Shown piece after piece: positions 22,144 through 30,498 of a DNA stretch of 64,000 nt. Below the pieces are notes generated by a model. It was given only the letters and a program-made list of their open reading frames with translations. It was not told where the DNA came from and did not search any database. The stretch is taken from assembly GCA_003116975.1 (NCBI GenBank), contig BGKB01000047.1, forward strand, positions 310,001 to 374,000, read 5' to 3'. The position numbers and the translations under genes are program-made. Each line of letters opens with the position of its first letter. Position 1 is the stretch's first letter. The stretch comes from Aurantiochytrium sp. KH105 (Eukaryota > Sar > Bigyra > Thraustochytrida > Thraustochytriidae).

Positions 22144-23376
22144 ATGTTGCGCGGAGGCGCCACCGGCGGCCTCCTGGCGGCGCTGGAGGCGCCTCTGGAG
22201 CGACGACGAGGCGAAGGCTTGCTGCGCAAGCTGACGGGGCCCGACGCCACGGAAAAGGTCGGCCTCGTGGATTTCTCCAGCAATGACTACCTGAGCCTTG
22301 CCGCGAGCGAGACGCTTGCCAAGGAGGCCGACGCTGAATACGCACGGGCCCGGGAAACCTGGACAGGCACGCGGGTGGGCTCGACAGGATCAAGACTTTT
22401 GTCCGGAAACTCAAAGTATCACGAGGAAGCGGAAGCGATGTTGCAGACCTTTTACCAGGGCGAATCGGCGCTGCTTTTCAACTCGGGCTATGATCTCAAC
22501 CTTGGTCTCTTTGCATGCATGCCACAAAAGGGCGATGTAGTTATTTTTGACGAACTCATGCACAATTCCGTGCGCGAGGGTCTTCGCCTCTCACGCGGAG
22601 CCTCTCGGCCATTTAAGCACAATGATTGCGAGGATTTGCGCGCCGTTCTGGAGCAACTGCGCGGCGATGCCGAGGTCGGGAACATTATCGTCTCCGTTGA
22701 GTCCGTGTACTCGATGGATGGCCACTGCGCCCCACTTGAGAATCTCTGTGCGCTATGCAAGGAATTCGACGCCAATCTCGTCGTCGACGAGGCCCATGGA
22801 GTGGGTGTCTTCGGCAAGGGAGGACGTGGACTCGTGAGCAGTCTAGGACTCGACGAAGATATTCTCTGCAAGGTTTGCACGTTTGGCAAGGCGCCCGGCG
22901 TGCACGGCGCTGCTCTCATTGGACCATCAGTTTTACGCGAGTACATGATCAATTATTGCCGGCCGCTCATCTATTCAACGTCGCTGCCTGCGCACTCGGT
23001 AGCCTTTATCATGGCTGCGCATCGCGTCATGGAGCGCGAGGCGGAGGAGCGTCAGGCGAAACTGCAGGTGCTTATTGACGCCTTCCAGGAGGGCCTGGCG
23101 CAGGAACCGGAGCTGTCTCGCGCTGCCCTCGTGTCTCCTTCAGCGGTGCAAGGTATTCTCATTCCTGGCAACAAAGCGGTGATTCGGGCCTCGCAGGCAT
23201 TGGCGCGCTTCGGATTCGACGTCATGCCCATTCGCAGTCCCACAGTACCCAGAGGCGAGGAGAGACTTCGCGTCATCCTGCACAGTCACAACACGGTGGA
23301 CGAGGTTCGTGGCCTTTTGCGGTCCACGCTTGCAGCGCTGCGCGCATCTGCACCCGAGGAGGCGACGTCAGCATAG
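22144..23376 (+). CDS. Alpha-oxoamine synthase, BioF (8-amino-7-oxononanoate synthase)-like
   Basis: The 410-residue protein is a fold-type I PLP enzyme of the alpha-oxoamine synthase family. Visible motifs are FSSNDYLSLA, GSTGSRLLSGN, the acyl-CoA region HEEAEAML, FNSGYDLNLGLF, DELMHNSVREGLRLS, VESVYSMDG, DEAHGVGVFG and TFGKAPGVHGAA, where K249 is the expected Schiff-base lysine. BioF condenses pimeloyl-CoA with alanine in biotin synthesis. The LINYxRP-like MINYCRPLIYSTSLP segment and overall length fit BioF better than 5-aminolevulinate synthase or serine palmitoyltransferase, but 2-amino-3-ketobutyrate ligase-like activity is not excluded. The ATG at 22144 retains the family's N-terminal helix; 17 further open codons upstream contain no ATG. 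The usual TFGKA-L-G is TFGKA-P-G here. No targeting peptide is evident. Confidence 0.85.
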   Translation: MLRGGATGGLLAALEAPLERRRGEGLLRKLTGPDATEKVGLVDFSSNDYLSLAASETLAKEADAEYARARETWTGTRVGSTGSRLLSGNSKYHEEAEAMLQTFYQGESALLFNSGYDLNLGLFACMPQKGDVVIFDELMHNSVREGLRLSRGASRPFKHNDCEDLRAVLEQLRGDAEVGNIIVSVESVYSMDGHCAPLENLCALCKEFDANLVVDEAHGVGVFGKGGRGLVSSLGLDEDILCKVCTFGKAPGVHGAALIGPSVLREYMINYCRPLIYSTSLPAHSVAFIMAAHRVMEREAEERQAKLQVLIDAFQEGLAQEPELSRAALVSPSAVQGILIPGNKAVIRASQALARFGFDVMPIRSPTVPRGEERLRVILHSHNTVDEVRGLLRSTLAALRASAPEEATSA

Positions 23377-23526
23377 GTTTATGTTTTTACGTACGTACGA
23401 TGGAAAGCATCACCTCTTCAAGAGTAGAAAATAGGGATGGAAACAACGTAGGGTCTCAGGGCGACCAATTCCGAGCGGGAGTGGGGGTGCCTGCGTGATT
23501 ATACTTACATAAAGCTAAAAGAGCAA

Positions 23527-24933
23527 TTAAGCGATCGCAGTGTGCCCAAGAATATCCTGCCACGGGCTGAGAGCGCGAAACCGCAAAATGCCATCGCCCC
23601 CGAAGCCGTAATGGCGTTCCTCTAATAGGTAGAGCCGGCTCTGCGCAATATTACTGAATTTTTGTGTGAGAACGTCGCGAGACAAGAGGGGTCTCAGGAC
23701 CTGGTAAAACTCGTGCTTACCGTCGACGATCTTGCTAAACGACGGGTCAAAGACGAGGTGATAATGGACAAGAAAGAGCGGACCATCCTCCAAGGGCATC
23801 TCCACGGCACCCTCGAAGATGCGCGACATGGGATCGAAAGACTCGCGCATGAAGCGCACGTATCGCGGCATGCCCTGCGCAAGGAGCTCCCGCGATCGCG
23901 AAAAGTCGACGTACGATCCATGAGGCGAAAAGTGGAACGAGCCGAGGCCAATCGAGGCTGCGGGAACGCGAGTTTGCATGGTCTCAATCAGCGGCCCAAC
24001 CGGCATGCCGTATACCCACTCTGCCAAAACGCCGAGCAGAGAGGCGAATTGAGAAAGAATCCACGGGACTTGAAGTTCGAGATAGAATATGGAATCGTCT
24101 TCGTAAATGGTGTTTTTGATGCGCTGAAAGCGCAACATGCTTGATGCATTCACCTTGTACGCAGTCAGTTCGCTACCATTCGTGTCGAACCGCTTTACCT
24201 CGCCCTCTTGCACCGCGGCAAAGCTGTCCTGAAAAATGAGTTTGAAGCGTATCCGAGCTGCCTTGTTCAATTTGCACCCGTGACCAAAGTCGAGAGTGCC
24301 CTCGAATGTCCTCGTTTGTTCGTTATAGTACCAGTTTTCAAAGTACGTTCTGCTCGGGAGCGGCGTGCCGTCGTCAAACGAGAGCGTGCGCAATGGATCA
24401 CTAACCGAAAGATTCGACATGTAACTTCCGTTCTGGTCAAAGTGCAAATCACCAAGGACGCTGCACGGACTTGAGCGGTACGAGGTGCCGTATATGCTTG
24501 TCACTGCGCGTGTCTGGAGCGGCCGCCTCGCGTTGAGATGAATAATGCTGTACACGGAAATCTCGGCAAGACACGAGGGACACCGCGGCGACTCTCGCGA
24601 TCCTCGTTGCAACAAGTAGGCCACGACGCACTGGCGACAAAAGATGTGCCTACACATGGCAACACATGGGTCGACGGCTCGCCGCTGACAAATGACGCAC
24701 TCGAGCTCGCTGGTCACGACGTTGCCCACGTCACCCCGCCCTTGGTCGCCCATAGAGGCGGCGCCGGGCTCCCCGCCCTCTTGGTCGCCATCCTCGACGC
24801 GAACCGAGAGCGCCGCCGACACGGCTCGGCCGGAGATCGGCCCTGGCCCTGCGCCGGCGCCGGCGGCCGCGCCCGCGCCGGCAGCGGCCCTCTCGCCCGC
24901 GCCCGCGCCGGGCCCCGACCATGCCGCGCCCAT
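23527..24933 (-). CDS. RING-finger protein with tandem duplicated unknown domain
   Basis: The 468-residue protein (from the ATG at 24933) has a C3HC4 RING at 79-121, with ligands C79, C82, C94, H96, C99, C102, C118 and C121. This suggests an E3 ubiquitin ligase. The rest contains two related copies of an unrecognised beta-rich unit, about 160-247 and 330-406. They share the pattern L-G-x-[LF]-H-F-x3-G-S-Y, then a R-x-F-E-G turn, then a [LI]-x-F-x-x-S-F strand ending in G-[EK]. Between them is a hydrophobic stretch (VPWILSQFASLLGVLAEWVYG) that could be an amphipathic or membrane helix. The start is uncertain: the frame is open to an ATG at 25494, giving 655 residues with an unlikely low-complexity N terminus, and a third ATG at 24753 is closer to the RING. 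The stop is 150 bp from the convergent BioF-like gene. Confidence 0.8.
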   Translation of the reverse strand: MGAAWSGPGAGAGERAAAGAGAAAGAGAGPGPISGRAVSAALSVRVEDGDQEGGEPGAASMGDQGRGDVGNVVTSELECVICQRRAVDPCVAMCRHIFCRQCVVAYLLQRGSRESPRCPSCLAEISVYSIIHLNARRPLQTRAVTSIYGTSYRSSPCSVLGDLHFDQNGSYMSNLSVSDPLRTLSFDDGTPLPSRTYFENWYYNEQTRTFEGTLDFGHGCKLNKAARIRFKLIFQDSFAAVQEGEVKRFDTNGSELTAYKVNASSMLRFQRIKNTIYEDDSIFYLELQVPWILSQFASLLGVLAEWVYGMPVGPLIETMQTRVPAASIGLGSFHFSPHGSYVDFSRSRELLAQGMPRYVRFMRESFDPMSRIFEGAVEMPLEDGPLFLVHYHLVFDPSFSKIVDGKHEFYQVLRPLLSRDVLTQKFSNIAQSRLYLLEERHYGFGGDGILRFRALSPWQDILGHTAIA

Positions 24934-25847
24934 GCCGCGCGCCCCGTCCCGCGCGACCTGTGCAGGGCACGTGCACGTGCCGCCGCCTGTGAGCGGCCCG
25001 CCTACGCCTTGCGGGGGGCAGACGGCGCGGCGGGCGGCTGGGCGGACGGGCAGGCACGGTCCTGCGCGCGAGAGCGGGTCGCGCACCCCGCGGCGCCTGG
25101 CTGCTGGCGCGCGGCTTGGCTTGGCTTGGCTTGGCTTTGCCAGGACCAAAGAAGTGGGCCTAGTAGAAGGACGAGGAGGAAAGGCGGAGCACCATCGTCG
25201 CCACGCAGGTCGCACTGCACCGCACTGCACTGCACTGCACTGCAAGCGAACGGGAGCGGCGAGCGAGCAGCAGATCTCGCTTGCGGTGACGATCAGTGCC
25301 AGAGCGAGTGCGTCGAGCTCATCTGTGGGCAAACTCGCTCGTAGCTGTAGCTGCGCTGGCTCGCTCGACGATCGTGCGGGTGAATCTAACTTACAGACAG
25401 TCAGTAGAAGCTCGACACTCACCGTCAAGTTTGCCACATCACGGCAGCGGCGGGGCGGCCACAAAAACAACGTATGCGCGGTTGTGTTGTACATTCTTTG
25501 TCGGCTAGCTAGGCCTATAGCCAGCTATAGCTATGCAACAGTGCTGGACGCAACGAAACTTCACGCGCTCGAATGATAGATTTTGGGCGCACGCCCGCCT
25601 CTCGACTACCATATACCTTCTCCAAAGTCGAATTAGCTGGTCGATCGAAGACCTGAGTCGCTAGTGTACGGGCTGTCTGACAGCTGTCGCTGCTTGCTTG
25701 CCAAACCAACTCTCGCTGCTTGCTGCCAAACCAACTCTGCGCGCGATACTTGTATTACGACTACACGACTACACACCAATAACGGAAACGGCAAGCAAAA
25801 AGGTTGAGCGAATGCAAACCCGAAACGAGGGCCGACTTTGAGCAAAC
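24934..25847. promoter_or_regulatory. Divergent spacer with pentanucleotide repeats
   Basis: This region lies between the RING gene start and the small acylated-protein gene. It includes a GGCTT period-5 array at about 25112-25136 and a CACTG period-5 array at about 25211-25244, then a palindrome-rich AT-balanced stretch near 25500-25545. Part of it may be coding if the RING gene begins at 25494. I see no other gene. Confidence 0.4.
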
Positions 25848-26240
25848 ATGGGCTGCGTAGCTTCCGCTCCATCACCGGCGCCAGAGCGCCTCGTCGGAAT
25901 GTGGTTTGGTGGAGAAGATGTGAGCAGAGTCTTCAACCGCGAGGCAGCAAACGCCCAGTACAAGCTGAAAAAGTCGTACTCGAACACATACGGATCACAT
26001 AATGGCGTGCTCGTGGAAATCAGCCGCGACGGCTGGATGCGATACGTAAGGCAAGCAGGCAGGTCAATTGTGGTCTATAGCGGGCCCATTTCGGATTGGG
26101 GCGATGGTGAATATGCCGCAGGCTCCTGCTGCGGCAACAAGGCGCGTTTCACCTTTGGAGGCTTTCAGAACGATGGCGACTCCAAGTCGCTTGCCGGATT
26201 TTGCATCAACGACGAATACGTCGAACGCGTCCAGCTTTGA
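25848..26240 (+). CDS. Small putatively N-myristoylated/palmitoylated protein, unknown function
   Basis: The 130-residue protein begins MGCVASAP. Gly2 followed by Cys3 and a small residue at position 6 is the classic signal for N-myristoylation plus palmitoylation, so membrane attachment is likely. The remainder is compact, Gly- and aromatic-rich and has no transmembrane segment; ERLVGMWFGGEDVSRVF and FTFGGFQNDGDSKSLAGF suggest a small beta-rich domain. The ATG sits in a strong context (AAACATGG). I do not recognise a family. It lies between the divergent RING gene and MKS1, each with its own spacer. Confidence 0.7.
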   Translation: MGCVASAPSPAPERLVGMWFGGEDVSRVFNREAANAQYKLKKSYSNTYGSHNGVLVEISRDGWMRYVRQAGRSIVVYSGPISDWGDGEYAAGSCCGNKARFTFGGFQNDGDSKSLAGFCINDEYVERVQL

Positions 26241-26794
26241 GTTGCCTTCCTAGGTGTGAAAATATATCCATTTTGTCTGTGTATCCCATTGCTCCGCGAT
26301 TGACGCCATAGCTGACACCGTGACTGATTCTTTTCAAAATTCCGAGTCACTGCCTATCACGAGATCTGGCACTTGTTCTGTGCGTCTACGTACGCCAAGC
26401 CATTGCAGATAAAAGCGACACAAGCGTAAGAATAACGAGAATGATGAACCAACATCAGGCATAGGTTCTGATCGCCTTCATTCACTCGTGTGACACGACA
26501 AAGTTTGCTTGTCTGCCTTGTATAGGCTGCACTTGTCATGGGGTCCGTCCTCGCCACATCCCGCTCACGCCACCTCCCGTCGATCAAGCTTGACTTTTGG
26601 GCGAGGAAGCAAGGCCCAAAAGCTCTATTCCTAACAATAGGCCTATGTAGTAGTATACTACTTCTGTGACTACCCAACGGCCATGTGAGAGAAGAGACAA
26701 GCCCAAAAGCAGAAAGAAAAGCAAATCGCGATTCTTTGGGACGGTCCATTGAAAATCAAACGCATACGTGCGCGTGCGCGCGCGCGGTGGCACC
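26241..26794. other. Intergenic region upstream of MKS1
   Basis: About 550 bases hold the 3' flank of the small acylated-protein gene and the MKS1 promoter. A 130-codon open frame on the minus strand (26357-26749) has no domain or clear codon bias and was not accepted. Alternating CG/TG purine-pyrimidine sequence lies just before the MKS1 ATG (about 26761-26787). Confidence 0.4.
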
Positions 26795-29032
26795 ATGGAC
26801 GTGCCTGTGCACTACTGGACGAAAGACCCTATCCAGAACTTTCGCGTGCGCGTGGCGCTTCGCTGTGTCCAGGCGGGCGGCTTCGTGACGGGTCAGCACG
26901 AGGACGAGGACGTTGACGAGTTCGACAAAACCAACTTTGACAGTAAGAGCGACAACAGCCAAAGTGATGTAGAAAACGAAAATGGAGACAATGTCATGAG
27001 CGGCAGCAGCAATAGTAGCTCTGGGGACAGCAGCGATGAAGGAAATAGTAGCGATGACGACGAACAAGAAGAAAGTCTTCTCGGACGACAAAGGAAGAAG
27101 AACAAAAAGAAGCACAAAAAGAAAAAGAAAAAGACACAAAAGGAGGACGATGACAACATTATGACGTCTCAGCACAAACGTCAAGGTCGCAGCCGCAAAC
27201 GGGGTGCCGCGCAGCGAGAATGGAGCGAGACATTCACCTGGCAGGAAAAGAAATTTGGTCCTCGCGAACTCGTGCGATATCTTGGCAACGAGGACGAAGA
27301 AGGCAATGCCGGAATGGGCCGCACCGCAATCGAGGCAGAATACCTCGAGCAGATTGCCCGCCGAAGGCGATTTGGAGAGGACCTACTGCAAGACGCGGAA
27401 AGAGTCATGCTATTCACATACACGGACAAAGACGGATTCGTGCCCAAGAATGAAATGACCAAATTCGTCACAACCTCGGAAAACTTCTCCCTTAATCCTG
27501 TCGCTGAAAGCATTGTCACAATCCCCGGGACGGGCGGACGTGTCGCCGAAGGTCGTGAGCATGAGCGCGACGATGCCTTTGACGGCGCGGATGATGGAGA
27601 CTATGCGAGCCTCGAGCGCACGTCCGGAACAGGCGAAGTCAGCGCTGGTCAACGTGTCTTCCGCGAATCGCCTTTCAAAGTCTTTTACCTCATGGCTGCC
27701 GTTGATGTCGATGCCGCCAAGCTGCGCGCTCTGCGGAAAGAGGATGGCAAGTTTTACGAGGTCGTGCTTTGTACCGTCAAGGTGAAACGAGATGGAAGTC
27801 TCGTCGAGATGCAGCCCGGCTTCTCAGCTTCCCCATCGACCACGGCTGCTGTGCGTGCGCGGACGAACGACGAAGACTCTGGACCTCCGCCAACGACCTG
27901 GTACCGCTTTAAAACCCCATTTGGGAGTCTTTACGAGTATTCATTGATCAATGAGGCGGAATCACTCGATCCTCTTCTCGAGACGGAAATCAACACAATC
28001 CAGCGAGAAAATCTCGAAAAGGTCGCCGCTGCCTTGGAAGGCCGTGTTCCAAATGCGCTTCATGATGGACCGTCTGCGCCAAATCAAATCGTGCGTCGCG
28101 TCTTGGTCGAGCTTGTTTCCGCTTTTGATTTTGATGATGCCGCCAGCGACTACTTGTACGTCCAGTACGAGGTTCATTTGCCAACGAACGCCCGCTCCCC
28201 ATGGACCTGGCTCAATGGCTCACGAGAGCCGATCCGAGGTGTTACGCAGACGGCGCGGGCGCGCTTTTTGACGCGATTCGACAAAGTCGATGGCGACCAA
28301 GACACGGAGCGGCGTCGCAGACATACTGCACACTATTGTTTCCCGCTCGAGCTCTCCTTTTCGCAGACAGTCACCGACGTCCTGGACGAGATTGGTCACG
28401 AACAGCCCAAAATTTTTTTTCAAGTCAAGAGTCGGGACACCTGGGAACGACACCGTACCGAGGGCTATGCATCCGTATTGCTCCCCGGCGCTGCAGGAAC
28501 GTCTTTTCATCAAGTTCGCGCTTGGAAAGTCTCTGGATCGCTACGCCAGCAGGTCTCGGAGCACTTTGTCGGCGGCGCCCTCCACCTCGATTCTTCCATG
28601 TACTCGAGCTTTCCACAGACGCATCAGGGGCCGTTTCTCAATCGCTACGGCTTCAGCACGCAGACATCGGGAAGTCTTCATGTCAGAATTAACACAGTTG
28701 TGCATCGCCATGTTGGCATTGCTGACGCGGCAGCGCTCGATGCGCGCGACCGTGAGCTGCGGCGAACGCCGCTACAGCAAATGGCCGGAATTTCGCATCA
28801 CTCTGTGCAGTCTGCTTCAATGGGCGACATGAACACTTCGCAGGGACAGCAACGACGTCGGACCGTCGCAGACATTCTGCAAAGTCTCCGACTTGGGCGG
28901 GGGTTCGCCGGGTCCTCGGCCGCCGCGTCACGCACAGCGGCGGCTGCACGAACTGGCGCGGGTGCAGGCATTCTTGCAAGTCTCAACCGCGTACGGCAGC
29001 AGCAGCAGCAGCAGCAGCAGCAACAAGAGTAG
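26795..29032 (+). CDS. MKS1: Meckel syndrome type 1 (MKS1) B9-domain transition-zone protein
   Basis: The 745-residue protein matches MKS1 throughout. The N terminus VHYWTKDPIQNFRVRVALR corresponds to the conserved YRSRDPVRNLRLRV block. Next come FTWQEKKFGPREL, MLFTYTDKDGF, and the block from FYLMAAVDVDAAKL to EVVLCTVKVKRDGS. The C2-like B9 domain (about 430-637) runs from RRVLVELVSAFDF through GVTQTAR, RTEGYASVLLPG and FVGGALHLD to NRYGFSTQTSGSLHVRIN. MKS1 works with B9D1 and B9D2 at the ciliary transition zone, so this organism builds or descends from builders of flagella. It is longer than human MKS1 (559) because of an acidic then Lys-rich insert at about 35-140 and a polyGln tail. The ATG has an ideal context, CACCATGG; the frame upstream has no further ATG. 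Confidence 0.93.
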   Translation: MDVPVHYWTKDPIQNFRVRVALRCVQAGGFVTGQHEDEDVDEFDKTNFDSKSDNSQSDVENENGDNVMSGSSNSSSGDSSDEGNSSDDDEQEESLLGRQRKKNKKKHKKKKKKTQKEDDDNIMTSQHKRQGRSRKRGAAQREWSETFTWQEKKFGPRELVRYLGNEDEEGNAGMGRTAIEAEYLEQIARRRRFGEDLLQDAERVMLFTYTDKDGFVPKNEMTKFVTTSENFSLNPVAESIVTIPGTGGRVAEGREHERDDAFDGADDGDYASLERTSGTGEVSAGQRVFRESPFKVFYLMAAVDVDAAKLRALRKEDGKFYEVVLCTVKVKRDGSLVEMQPGFSASPSTTAAVRARTNDEDSGPPPTTWYRFKTPFGSLYEYSLINEAESLDPLLETEINTIQRENLEKVAAALEGRVPNALHDGPSAPNQIVRRVLVELVSAFDFDDAASDYLYVQYEVHLPTNARSPWTWLNGSREPIRGVTQTARARFLTRFDKVDGDQDTERRRRHTAHYCFPLELSFSQTVTDVLDEIGHEQPKIFFQVKSRDTWERHRTEGYASVLLPGAAGTSFHQVRAWKVSGSLRQQVSEHFVGGALHLDSSMYSSFPQTHQGPFLNRYGFSTQTSGSLHVRINTVVHRHVGIADAAALDARDRELRRTPLQQMAGISHHSVQSASMGDMNTSQGQQRRRTVADILQSLRLGRGFAGSSAAASRTAAAARTGAGAGILASLNRVRQQQQQQQQQQE

Positions 29033-29309
29033 ACAAGAGAGCTTGTAAAATGTTCGCTTTCCTTTTCCTTGCAAAGTCGACAAAGATACAACGCAATGCC
29101 TGCCAGCACGAGCGCTTTAGATTTGAGACTGTAGGTAAGGTTTAAGAAAAGGATAGCTTATCATCGAAAAGCACTTGATAGATGGCAAATTCATCCTGCA
29201 CAAGTCTGGGAATTTCAAGCTTGACCATGGTGGATGGTGTCCTTCCCAAATTCAAGGTTTTTTGGGTGTGCAAAGCAAACCACATCAAGGTCCACCACGT
29301 CTGTCCGTG

Positions 29310-30428
29310 ATGTCGCAGCGTCGGCGGCATCCGCCGCCACCTCCTCCTCCGCCGCCGCGGCAGCGAGAACTGAATGGCGAGGCGCTAGTTCCACCGGCGG
29401 CTGCTCGAGCAAACGAATACCAAGAGTCAAAGGCTTCGGACACTATTGTTGCAGCAGATGGTCTTGCGTCGGCAAGATCCAAAACAACTCCATCACCGCC
29501 ACCCTCTCCGTTGCCAACGCCGCCACCACGAGCCCAAGTAGCTGGAAGATCGAGCAGCGGCGATGCTACTGATCACGAGCACACAAGCAGCAATAGTAGT
29601 AGCAAAAGCAACAGGAAGAGCGTCAACAGCAAGACCAGCAGTGACAGTAAAAGCAGCAACGAAAGCAGTAGTAGCAGCAGCAGTGGAGATGACGATGATG
29701 ACGGAGCCGAGGCGATGGCCCGACTCACGCTCGTCTCACGCCGACGCACACAGCGCCAGCTTGCGAGACGAGGCATCAATGAGCGTGCAAAGGCAGTTTT
29801 GCAGTCTGAAGACGCAGATCTCATCACCTTTCGATTTTTTGCCGAAATTGCTGACGCTGTCCTCTCCCGAGTGCACGTCTTGCTTGCAGACTCACCAACA
29901 TGGCAAACAATCACAGGTAACAAAGGCTATGTGCCAGGCCTCTTGACCTCGACGGGGACCAGCGAAGAGCAGACGAGCTGGATGGACCTCTTTGTTCAGC
30001 TCTCGTGCGGATGGCCGAGCGCGAGTATAGCCTTTGGTCCTGTCACACTCCCTGCTTCGCATCCACTTGCCAAGCTCGCTGCAGAGTCCAACGAGGACAC
30101 CTCGTCGCAATCGTGCATAGGAACATTGAGCATTAAATCGTCTGGAGACACATTGCCGCCGAGCGAGCTGACGTCTGCCATTCTACGACTGCGTCAAGAA
30201 GCCGCACGATTTGTAGCTGCGCCGAATCGGCCCAATCCGATGCACGTGCTTCGCTTCGTCTCTTCCGTGAGCAGCGCTCTCAACGACATTGAGCGCGTCC
30301 TCGTCGGGGACGGCGGCACGCCAAAGCGGCCTACCGAGTTTCAGATGCAATTTATGCAGCGGCTCAATCTCGCCGCCTTGCAAGCGCTCAGCGCCTTTGC
30401 AGAGGCGCTGGCTGCCTTGACCCTGTAA
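29310..30428 (+). CDS. Unknown protein with Pro/Ser-rich N-terminal half and helical C-terminal half
   Basis: The 372-residue protein starts at an ATG at 29310 (G at -3), followed by a polyproline run and then Ser/Lys/Asn- and Asp-rich low complexity to about residue 140. The C-terminal part is ordered: SRRRTQRQLARRGINERAK, then FFAEIADAVLSRVHVLLADS and later helices ending FAEALAALTL. I recognise no family. Its stop lies 70 bp before the ATG of the next gene on the same strand, the tightest same-strand spacing here, so the downstream promoter may lie inside this gene. Codon bias in the C-terminal half supports coding. Upstream codons are open but lack an ATG. Confidence 0.65.
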   Translation: MSQRRRHPPPPPPPPPRQRELNGEALVPPAAARANEYQESKASDTIVAADGLASARSKTTPSPPPSPLPTPPPRAQVAGRSSSGDATDHEHTSSNSSSKSNRKSVNSKTSSDSKSSNESSSSSSSGDDDDDGAEAMARLTLVSRRRTQRQLARRGINERAKAVLQSEDADLITFRFFAEIADAVLSRVHVLLADSPTWQTITGNKGYVPGLLTSTGTSEEQTSWMDLFVQLSCGWPSASIAFGPVTLPASHPLAKLAAESNEDTSSQSCIGTLSIKSSGDTLPPSELTSAILRLRQEAARFVAAPNRPNPMHVLRFVSSVSSALNDIERVLVGDGGTPKRPTEFQMQFMQRLNLAALQALSAFAEALAALTL

Positions 30429-30498
30429 ACAAACTCCATTTTTCTCTGTTCTCTATCCTTCTGCCTCGCGAGCTCTCTGGACGGCTTGCCAAGGCAGC

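Noticed and set aside
21524-22414. 296-codon minus-strand frame crossing the BioF-like start
   Set aside because: It overlaps conserved BioF coding sequence in antisense and is Arg/Ser/Pro-rich, typical of shadows in GC-rich DNA.
26357-26749. 130-codon minus-strand gene upstream of MKS1
   Set aside because: No domain, mixed third-base use, and it overlaps the expected MKS1 promoter.
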